NCBI RefSeq assembly: GCF_029931775.1
Contig: NC_079324.1
Span: 61,387,268-61,451,267 of the forward strand
DNA from: Euleptes europaea
Lineage: Eukaryota; Chordata; Lepidosauria; Squamata; Sphaerodactylidae
Reading direction: 5' to 3'
DNA: 64,000 nucleotides
A model generated the notes under the pieces. That model was not told the DNA's origin, did no database searches, and saw nothing but the letters and a program-made list of their open reading frames with translations. The position numbers and the translations under genes were made by a program. This document shows, piece after piece, positions 54,916-64,000 of this stretch (the stretch's first letter is position 1; each line of letters opens with the position of its first letter).

Positions 54916-56063
54916 ACTCCTTCTCAGAAAAGCACTTCTAGGATTGCAGTTTAAGGCACCCTGGAGGGTGGTGAGATTCGTGTCCACCTGCCACCAGACG
55001 TTGCAAAACAAAACCCTCTAGCAAAGTCAAGTATGTGAGTGTTGAATATTCATCCCTAAGCAGGAAGTGAAACATGCCGACTCTGTTATTTTCTGCTCTT
55101 AGTTTCAGGGTCTCTTTTCTTCTGTTCTTTGTGCTCATCCCATCTCTGAAGGGATAAAATAGGGAAAGAGGGCAGAGCTCATTCAGGCCCTGTGGCCAGT
55201 TGTTGACCAGGCAGATGTTTACCTTCTCTGCAGGTTTGCGAGATGAATGGAGGAGGAGATTTAAAAATAAATGTACTTGATCAGTGCTGCAAAGATTCTG
55301 AGCTCCTGGAAAAGAAAAAGAAAAAACTAAAAGGGCTTGCTGTAGGCTTAGTTTTGTGTGTTTTTGCTGCAACTTCCATTGTTATTTGATTTTGTTTACT
55401 GTTTTATAGTATTTTGAAATTAAGCCTGCATGCCCTTTGTTTAACTATATATTGGTAAATAAACAGTTTTTTAAAAAAAGATTCTGAGCTCCTGCCGCCT
55501 CTTGGTGAGGAAGAGCTGTAAGTGCTCGACACGTGCTGGCGTTTGACCCCTTCCGAGCAACAGATTAGCAAAGCTTCTCTGTGGAACGATGTGCAAAAAT
55601 ATGACACAGAGTGCCTGGTTTTGATATAGTAAGTTCTTTCAGGTTAGCAGTTCGCTTGGCTTTTTATGGTTTTCCCAAGCACTGAAAGAAGTTACACCTC
55701 ACCTTTTCCTAGTGCCTTTGTTTGAATAATGGTGAGAAAGCAAAGTTGATTTCTTTTAAGTAAGAGAGAGAGAGAATGTTAAATTAAATTGATAGATTTG
55801 TTTGTTTCAGGGCAATCCTAAGAACGCTTTCCTGGGAATGAGCTCCATTGAATAGATCTTGAATAGATCTGCTTAGGATTGCTGTCTTGGTGTAGTTCCA
55901 AGACGCATGAAACTAGGACAACTGCATTCCTTACACAGCAAGCCCTGTTACTCTATGTAAACTGGAGCACTTACCCATAGTATACATGTAGTAGGGACCT
56001 CATGCATGTGTCTCGATACATGGCTGGTGTTGACATTTTACGTGTTTGCTACAAAAGCAGTAT

Positions 56064-56422
56064 GTATTGGGACCACACAGCGTGGGGAGAGTGTACACAC
56101 ATTGGGACCACACAGCGTGGGGAGAATGTATGTAGATGTACATACATAAAAGTATGCGTAGCTGTCAGGTTAGCATAAAATGGGCAGCTACTCCTGGAGG
56201 CAGGCTTGTTACGTGGGAGCAATTGTGCGAGAGCGCTTGCACCATCAGAATCTCCCTTTTTTTCTTTAATGCAACCATTATTCTTTGTTTGGAACTTGGT
56301 TTTTGGTAAGAGAACTCCCAAGAATCCAGCTATGGGGTTCATTTCCGAGCTGTAGGCACTTGGGCAGTTTTGGTGAGGGTCCTGCTACGGTCCTTTCTCC
56401 CCACGCTGTGTGGTCCCAATAC
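56064..56422. repeat. Segment bounded by 27-bp perfect inverted repeats
   Basis: GTATTGGGACCACACAGCGT GGGGAGA at 56064-56090 is exactly inverted at 56396-56422. A third, direct copy of 25 bases lies at 56101-56125. Confidence 0.85.
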
Positions 56423-57059
56423 AAACCCAGTCCCCACATGCCTAATAATCAAGATTCAGCATGAAATTGCCAGCACCCACCTCATTTGGGAAGATCCACG
56501 GTGGCCCAGAAATCGCAGAACGTGTAGCTCTGTGGTTTCATGGTTTTGCCTTGGGAGCGTGCTTTGCACAGATGTCAGCTAAGCTCATTAGTTGTGATAA
56601 CAAACAAGGTCCATCAACACGCCAATGTTGTCACTTGTTTCAGAAGTTTAGCCTGGGACATTAACTAGCCATCTGGAATGCAAGGTGTGTATATGTAGTT
56701 TGTAGGGAATGAATTGCACAGCCAAGGTCTTTTCTCCTCTATCAAAGGCATCGTGTGTAGACTGAGCTGTGAAGCAATTGCTGGAGTTCTGTGCCACGTG
56801 TACGATCCCTTTGCTAAGTTTCACTTGCTGCAGTAATAAGATTATAGATGGTGTTATCTTCTTTTGACAATGCAGAAAAGGATTATAGGACTATTCTCTC
56901 TTGGCTGTGTAAAGGTGAAACTAAAACAATGAGGTCAGGGATCAGTTTTAGCTGTGACCAGATAAGGTAATGCTTGGAGATGTACACTCCGTTTGTTTGT
57001 GAAAATAAACAGTAGTCTGTGGCACCTGAACGACAAACACATTTTTATTATGGCATTAA

Positions 57060-57372
57060 CAACTTGTGGACTAGAACCCTCTTCATGAGATTAGGAAGAA
57101 TTTTCTAACAGAGCGGTTCCTCAGTGGAACAGGCTTCCTCGGGAAGTGGTAAGCGCTCCTTCCCTGGAGGTTTTTAAGCAGAGGCTAGATGGCCATCTGT
57201 CAGCAATGCTGGTTCTATGACCATTTGCAGATCATGAGAGGGAGGGCACCTTGGCCATCTTCTGGGCATGGGTCACTGGGTGTGTGTGGGGGAGAGGTAG
57301 TTGTGAATTTCCTTTTGTGCAGGGGGTTGGACTAGATGACCCTGGTGGTCCCTTCCAACTTATGTTTCTTTG
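57060..57372 (+). mobile_element. CR1 LINE, 3' end
   Basis: GAATTTTCTAACAGAGCGGT and GGAACAGGCTTCCTCGGGAA (ORF2 end), then GGGGGTTGGACTAGATGACC and CCCTTCCAACTTATG, the classic CR1 tail. Confidence 0.85.
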
Positions 57373-59002
57373 AGATGCAGAGTGTCAGGAATGGTTCTCC
57401 TGCAATTGGTGAAAACTGGCAAATTTTTTCCAGGAAGAATGCTATCAACCTTAGATTCCCCCGGATCTTGAATCATGTAAGAACTGACTTTCACCTTGTC
57501 ATAGACCCAAGTAGGGGACGACTTCTGCTGGAGCAGTAGAGAAAAGGAGGATTTAAAAATTGAGTTTTCATGTTTTCCACAATGGTGGAAATAATGGTAT
57601 AAATACGACTTGTGATTTCAAACAGATTTTTTTTAAAAAAAATTAGAATTTGCCGAACTGAAACCTCTCCTGAGACAGATTAATGCACTGGCATAGTAAG
57701 GGGAGCAATGTGAGCAGGGTTTGCTTTGTTGACCTGGTCGTGTGCTCTGTTCCCCACTGAGAGTCTGTTTTACCTGTTTAGGAGGCTTGTCTAAACGTAG
57801 ATTAATGGCAGGTTGTTATATGTTAGGCAGGGGTGTTAACACTAGCATTAATCAGCCTATATATCCTCTGAATCTTGTGTGGGGCTGTGCGGCCTAAAGT
57901 GGAAAATGAAACAACCTCAAAGTCAAAATGATGTGCAGAATTATAGTCCCAGGGAAAATAGTGTTTTACGGAAAGTCCCCCTCTGTAGCTGGGGCTTTAG
58001 TGCCACCAGAGGTATCTGCAGTCTCCATTTCAGTGACTGGCTGAATTCAGACTGCTTGGTAAACAAGACTGCAAGCAACAAGACTAGCATGTTGTTGGTT
58101 AGAGGAATACGCAGGCTTTTCCAGTTACTAATATTTTTGCACACTCCGTTTATCAACTTACCTTGGTACAGTAAAGTTCACTGTTGTTTATCTGTCAAAT
58201 GACAGATTTGAGGTGTGCAGAAAAAAAGTCATCCTCCCCTCCCCGGCCATTACACCGTTCTATTTTAGGGGTAAGTCCAGTGCTAAGGGCCTTTGCCCTA
58301 GCTGTTTCGACACGTTTGCGCTGGGAACTTGTTAGTCCGGAGTGTGGACTTCAGAGATAGGCTTTCGGCATGAAGGCCCTGAAGGAGAGGCATGTTAGCC
58401 AGTCACTTGCTTCCTGCCTGGAGTCAGATAACAACGGTCTCCCTATGACCGTGCAGTGCAAATACTGCTTCTTGCTTCTTCCCTTCCTCCTCCTGAGTTA
58501 TGAATGGCTTATTAGGCATATCAGGGCTGGTAGGGCCAGTGTAAATATTCTGCGGGCTAGTAATTTTGGGGTACTTACTTGCAAGTCTTCTAAGGCTAAT
58601 AAGGAAGGACAGCGTTCTCTCATGTTCCCATGTATTCCCTTTTCCACGTGCGGTTTAGGAGCAATGCTGGCTTTGGAAGGTTATATTTGCTCTCCTCCCC
58701 CCCCCACATGGGAATTTTGTGGAGGAGACAAGTTGTCGTGGCAGGGACAATGGCCACTGTGAAATGGGCCACAGTTCTGAACTGCTTATTCTGTCCCTTT
58801 GGCCAAGGCCGTCAGCGGTTTCCTTAACTGATCAGCTGTCTTGTCTTTTATGATAGACAAACTAAGTGGCAACTCCAGCCTTTTTTGGACTCTCCCTTTT
58901 TTTGCACAAGCAGTTCTCCACAGCTGCTGCGTGGCTGCAGGGAGCACGGGAAAGCAAGTGTGAACCAATGAAAAAGGTAACGGGTCGTTAATCCCGGTGT
59001 AC

Positions 59003-59205
59003 TTTGTTCTAGTGCATCATACTGGGATCTGGGAGACCCAGGTTGAAATCCCCACTCTTCCATGGAAGTTTCTGGGCATCCTCCGGCCAGCCACACACTC
59101 TCAGCTTAACCTACCTCTCAGGGTTGTTGAGAGGATAAAATGGAATGACGTATGCTGCCCTGAGTGTGGGATAAAATGTGCTAAATATAATAAAATACGT
59201 GAGGA
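59003..59205 (+). repeat. tRNA-derived SINE (Sauria-like)
   Basis: CTAGTGCATCATACTGGGAT, GAGACCCAGGTTGAAATCCC, CTCTCAGGGTTGTTGAGAGG and a TAATAAAATA end. The head is partly lost. Confidence 0.65.
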
Positions 59206-59289
59206 TAAAGTGAAATGAAGACATTTCTGTGGAGCAAAATACAGCATAGCAAATTATAGAGGTTAAAGCTGCTGCTATCATAGTGCCCT

Positions 59290-59948
59290 TGTACAGTGGT
59301 GAGGCCACACTTGGAACACTGTTCTGGTCACCACACCTAAAAGGATATTGCAGAGCTTGAGAAGGTGCAGAAAAGAGCCATCAAAATGATCAGGGGGCTA
59401 GAGCAACTGCCCTATGAGGAGCAGTTAAAACGATTAGGGCTGTTAAGCTTGGAAAGAAAGTGGTTAAGGGGAGACATGATAGAGGTCTATACAATTATGC
59501 ATGGTATGGAGAGAGTGGACAGGGAGAAGCTTTTCTCCCACTCTCATAATACCAGAACGAGGGGTCATCTGCTGAAGCTGGTGAGAGATTCAAAACAGAT
59601 AAATGGAAGTATTTCTTCACACAATTCATAGTTAAACTGTGGAACTCCCTGCCCCAGGATATGGTGATGGCTGCCAACTTGGAAGGCTTGAAGACATGTT
59701 CATGGAGGAAAGGGCTATCCATGGCTATTAGTCAAAATGGATTCTAGTCATGATGCATACCTATTCTCTCCAGGATCAGAGGGGCATGCCTATTATATTA
59801 GGTGCTGTGGAACACAGGCAGGACAATGCTGCTGCAGTCATCTTGTTTGGGGGTTCCTAGAGGCACCTGGTTGGCCACTGTGTGAACAGACTGCTGGACT
59901 TGATGGGCCTTGTTCTGATCCAGCAGGGCCTTTCTTATGTTCTTATGA
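59290..59948 (+). mobile_element. CR1-clade LINE, 3' part, best copy
   Basis: An open frame of 88 codons at 59365-59628 reads [20 protein letters not shown] and [20 protein letters not shown], the C-terminus of CR1-like ORF2. The non-coding tail runs to TTTCTTATGTTCTTATG. It is 5'-truncated. Confidence 0.85.
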
Positions 59949-60248
59949 GCAAGAATTGTAAACTTCAGAAAGACTGATTTCTTATAAGCACCAACAATGT
60001 TATAATCAGACCTTTCGGCTCCTCTGTCTACTCTGACAGGCATCGGCTCACCAGGGTCTTGAGCACAGAGGAGTCTCTCCCACCATCTGCTACATTTAAC
60101 TAGAGATGTCAGGAATGCAATTAGGAATCTTCTGCTTGCCAAATATGTGCTTCACTGCTGAACCAAGGCTCTGGCCAAAGTGCCGTTTGCCAGTGGGCCA
60201 AGGACATTACCAGTGGGAACTCGTGCCTCCGGCAGGCATCTAGGAGAC

Positions 60249-60445
60249 CCAGCGTGGTGTAGTGGTTAAGAGCAGTGGTGTGGAGCGGTGGACATTGATC
60301 TGGAGAACCAGGTTTGATTCCCCACTCCTCCATATGAGTGGCAAACGCTAATCTGGTGAAACGGGTTTGTTTCCCCACTCCTCCATATGAAGCCAGCTGG
60401 GTGACCTTGGGCTAGTCACAGTTCTCTCCGAGCACTCTCAGTCCC
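60249..60445 (+). repeat. tRNA-derived SINE, 7822 type, 3'-truncated
   Basis: AGCGTGGTGTAGTGGTTAAG, GGTTTGATTCCCCACTCCTC, GGGTGACCTTGGGCTAGTCA. Confidence 0.75.
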
Positions 60446-62125
60446 ACCTACTGATTAGTAAGTTGATTCTAGGGTGGAGCAATGCCACCCCCTCCACAAC
60501 CCAGTCCCAATGCACGATGAGAGCTGGTGGATTGCAGTTGCTGTTCCCGTGCATGTTTACACAGCAGAAAGTCCCACTGAGTTCACCAGGATGTGCTCCC
60601 TAGTAAATGTGCTTAGGATTGCATTGTTGAGCATTCCCCCTCTAGCAGGATTCAGTGGCTATTTGAAAAAGGAGAGTTCCCCTAACATAAGAATTGCAAC
60701 TTAAAAAAAAAAAAACCCAAACCTTAATATCAGCTGTGAAGGACGTGTTTGCTTCTGGTTTGCTGTGTGACGTTAATATCATGTGGGAGCACGTCCTTTT
60801 TCAGGCTGTAAACAGAGTTCATTTTATGACTTATGCATTTCATAACCTCCAGTGTTTGGGAAAATCTGTGAAAATGGAGAAGGGAGGAGCTGCCTTGTTT
60901 TTGGCATATAGAGCCATGCAGCTTCCAGGACAGACTTGGGGGGTGAGCCATTGGCTGTACTTTGCACACAATGTGGTGTGGCTTTAAAGGAATTTTGGTG
61001 GATTCCTTAAATTGGTTTTCTTTGCATATCGAATATTTTCCCAAATATTGTTTTTATCATCCCACCCTCCTAGGCATTTTTTAAAATTATGATTAAGAAG
61101 GTATTTGCTGTAACAGCAGCTGCCCAGATTTACTTTGAAAGGTGTCCTTCAGAGATGCCCTTGTCCCGAGGCAAATGGATCCCTGGAGCATTTTAAACTG
61201 GAAACTTGCGGCAGGAATTTCCTGAGTTCTACGAAGTCCTCTACTTCCAGGAATTTGTTTCTAGCAGCAAGTGCAGGGGTCTTGGTAAATGCTTGGCAAA
61301 TGCTAGGGGACTTGGTAACCAGCCCGGATTTCTTCTCACCCTGATGTAGGGGAGGGACAACTTTGCAGACGAACCTTCTAGGAGCTAGGGAGAGGGCCTT
61401 ACCCCTGTGGATACCTTTGGAGATGGGTTTGGAAGGGGCCTGGGTTGGGATCCAGCTGGCTCCCCAGAGCGGGGAGTGAGTGAATTTGTGAACCTCTGCC
61501 AAACAAAGGTATCCCAACTCCCGTTTCCCAGCTGCTGGGTCTTATCCTGGCAAGTGCTGATGAAAGATCTTGTGGGCGGGGGGGCTGTCTCTGCACTTTG
61601 GCTCTGAACTTGTGAGACGCTGTAGCCCAGTTGGATCCCTTAGCATTGCCTGCCCTAGTTGCAAAGTTATTTATTATTTGGAAAATGTAGATGTTGCCTC
61701 TCTGGAGAACCTGCTCAGGATGGTTCACAAAGCAAAAGGATAATAAAATCATTAGTTATCCCTTGGAGACTACTGCAACGGAGCTGGAGCTGTTTTCAGT
61801 CAAGACAGGTGCTGGCCAAGAATGTAGCCAAGCTGTTTCCTTCTCCCTGTACTACTGAGGGTTGGGGTGGGGAGTGGTCTGTTTAGACGCCCTCCCTCCA
61901 CTTGTTTTGGGAGCAAGAGTCACTTATCTTGCTGGTGCAGCGCAGTAGCTAAAACTGTTAGGAAGTTCCTGGTTTGATATTTTTTTACCTCTGTTAAGAG
62001 CTTAGCCTGATGCAAAGCACCGTCACACGCCTTGCTGTTCGTAAAGCGCCAACACACCGTACAGGGTTGTCTTAGAGACAAACTGCATATTACTGCAGAC
62101 ATCATTTTAGACTAAAATTTAAAAG

Positions 62126-62365
62126 GTAAAGGTAGTCCCCTGTGCAAGCACCGAGTCATTACTGACCCGTGGGGTGATGTCACATCCCGACGTTTACTAG
62201 GCAGACTATGTTTACGGGGTGGTTTGCCATTACTTTCTCCAGTCGTCTGCACTTTACCCCCAGCAAGCTGGGTGCTCATTTTACCAACCTCAGAAGGATG
62301 GAAGGCTGAGTCAACCTTGAGCCGGCTACCTGTCGGGATCGAACTCAGGTCGTGAGCAAAACTGA
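62126..62365 (-). repeat. tRNA-derived SINE, 41166 type
   Basis: AAAGGTAAAGGTAGTCCCCT, GTGATGTCACATCCCGACG, GGCTGAGTCAACCTTGAGCC and GATCGAACTCAGGTCGTGAG. The tRNA-like head is partly missing. Confidence 0.7.
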
Positions 62366-63114
62366 TTTTTATGGTGGTTTACAGAAAGCTGATCAGCTGT
62401 GTTGGTTTTTATTTCATTAATGGTTCCGTTAAACCTGTGTCTGAATAAAACAACAGTTGGGGTGGAGGGGTATTTTTTTCTGCCGCTTCTGAGATAGTGC
62501 TTTCAACTCATGGCTTTTGCAAGTATTAAAAAGAACTAAGATTTTTTTCTAATCTGTTGCATTATTAATTGTGGTATCTTTTAAAATCAAAATAGTTTTG
62601 CCTAATTATTTAGATAATCAACTAGGTTTTGTGGGCCGACCACTATTAGTTGGCTCTTGTATTTTGCTGGAAGTTCCCTGCCTCGTTTGAGACATGTCTG
62701 ACGTGCAGTTTCATGGTCGTAACTGAGAGTACAGGGAGTGTCACATTACAGTGTGCTTAAGATGTAGCAATTGTACAAAGTGGTATGTTTGAAATCTGTT
62801 TGCTTCTGTTCTCTTCTTGAAAGGGACTGCCTGTGCAGCCAGAGGCCCTTGTTCTCCATTGCACTGTGAGAAAAGCATTGCTCCTGATATGGCACTTTCA
62901 GGTTCTTTTGCTGCTCCAAAACTAGAAAAGCCAAGAAGTCAAAAATCTGCTGAGTTCTCCAGCCACAAGCCTTCAAAAAGCTGAAGGGTCCCCAGAGCAT
63001 TGTGTAATCAAGGACTTCTCAGACTTTTCCACATTGTACCGCCACCGTTATAATAAGACAAACTAATGACAGGCACTTGTCTGTAAATACATTTTGAAAA
63101 ATTTTTCCCTTCAT

Positions 63115-63285
63115 TTATGCCCCGCCTTTCTCCCCTATGGACACTCAAGTGGCCTACAACATGCTCCCCTCTGCCATTTTAGGATAGGCTGAGAGAGCTT
63201 GACTGGCCCAAGGTCACCCAGCAAGCTTCCATGGCAGAGTGGGGATTCGAACCTGTGCCTCTTAAGATCCTATACTGGCTTTTGC
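63115..63285 (-). repeat. tRNA-derived SINE (Sauria-like)
   Basis: The reverse of the 44510 type: GCCCCGCCTTTCTCCCCTAT, CCCAAGGTCACCCAGCAAG, GGGGATTCGAACCTG. A + strand 3' end of the same type is at 63430-63537. Confidence 0.7.
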
Positions 63286-63429
63286 AGTATCAATAACCAT
63301 TATAACCATCTATTGCCATGATCTGAAATCCAGCCTGAAAAAAAACTAGTGGAACAGGGAAAATGGCAGCCAAAGAGGAGAGCCGGTGAATTGTAGTTGT
63401 TGTTCCTGTGCTTGTTTACACAAAGAGGC

Positions 63430-63537
63430 AGCTTAACCTACTTCACAGGGTTGTTGTGAGAATAAAATGGAGGAGAGGAGAACAATGCTATCTGCTTTGG
63501 GTCCCCATTGGGGAGAAAGGCAGGGTATAATGATGTA
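63430..63537 (+). repeat. tRNA-derived SINE, 3' part
   Basis: CTTAACCTACTTCACAGGGT, GTTGTGAGAATAAAATGGAG and GGGAGAAAGGCAGGGTATAA. Confidence 0.65.
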
Positions 63538-64000
63538 GAAACATGAAGATTCAGCCTCCAGTTTGCAGCGCTCAAAAGCAGGGAGAGTGATAACTCCCCC
63601 CTTGCTTTTCTTAGAGGTTCTTGGTCTCAACTCAAGTTGTTAAAACAGTTTTCCAGAAGCACTGACCTGCTAGATGATGCTTCAGTCTGGTAGGCCGGGG
63701 AGCAAAATTAATCAGGTCAAGGTCTGGATTGATTATGGCCCCAGCGCCATAATTTGCCCACTTGTTCTCTAGCATGAGAATGTTTTCAAAAGCACCAGTA
63801 TCGTCTCCCTTTTGTGCCAGAAGGTTGCTGCTGGCTAGGAGGCTTATAAAGGCCATTTATACACGGGAGGTTTTGCCTTGGATTTGCCACCCTCTTGATG
63901 CACATTTCCCCCATCTGAATTCTCAAAACTCTGCATGGGGGCTCATAGTTGAGTTTTGAGAAATTGGGATGCGAAAAATGCATCTAGAGAGTGGTAAATC

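Larger units (their letters stand above)
53449..64000 (+). other. MLXIP: MLXIP intron 1 (5' part)
   Basis: No further MLXIP exon is recognisable before the window ends. The next expected family sequence after LAYS is a GKLVSPKWKNFKGL-like block, which I did not find. The intron begins with two long G-runs, then a LINE copy 95 bp downstream, a tandem 5S-SINE array, other SINEs and LINEs, and repeat-poor AT-rich stretches (about 55000-57050, 57380-58990, 60450-62120). Confidence 0.8.

Noticed and set aside
56064-56125. CRISPR-like direct repeats
   Set aside because: Only two direct copies 37 bp apart in a vertebrate intron, with a third in inverted orientation.

Overview
This is nuclear DNA of a squamate reptile, most likely a lizard. 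The genes are vertebrate and split by GT-AG introns. The repeats are Bov-B (RTE) LINEs, CR1-clade LINEs, 5S-rRNA-derived and tRNA-derived SINEs, and more than a dozen short hAT-like elements. A gekkotan source is possible from the feel of the repeats, but I cannot show it.

Three protein genes lie head to tail on the + strand, in the order I recall for human 12q24.31: CFAP251 (WDR66), BCL7A, MLXIP (MondoA). (1) 755-20401: the last 13 coding exons of CFAP251, a WD-repeat protein of the axonemal radial-spoke base. All exon phases agree and give 722 codons plus stop. (2) 20490-24240: a 3.8-kb intergenic stretch almost filled with hAT-like elements, a fold-back repeat and nested Bov-B fragments. 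(3) 24245-24960: a CpG-rich block containing BCL7A exon 1. BCL7A (SWI/SNF subunit) has six coding exons from 24814 to 47909 (211 codons plus stop), with a 3' UTR to about 49250. (4) 49260-52640: intergenic, with a nested LINE and a perfect palindrome. (5) 52640-53480: the CpG-rich start of MLXIP, with coding exon 1 at 52919-53448. The remaining 10.5 kb is MLXIP intron 1.

The three products work in unrelated places (cilium, chromatin, nutrient-sensing transcription), so their adjacency reflects old synteny and not an operon-like unit.

I found no unknown protein system. The unusual material is structural: a tandem tetramer of 5S-derived SINE heads inside MLXIP intron 1; an 82-bp perfect palindrome with a 3-bp spacer about 0.5 kb upstream of the MLXIP start; a 162-bp perfect duplication flanking a 504-bp insert; a 49-bp perfect target duplication around a 5S-SINE; a Gly/Ala expansion in the conserved N-terminus of MLXIP; and a small fossil DIRS-like element in BCL7A intron 1. 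Statements about human or family sequences rest on memory; no alignment or database search was run.
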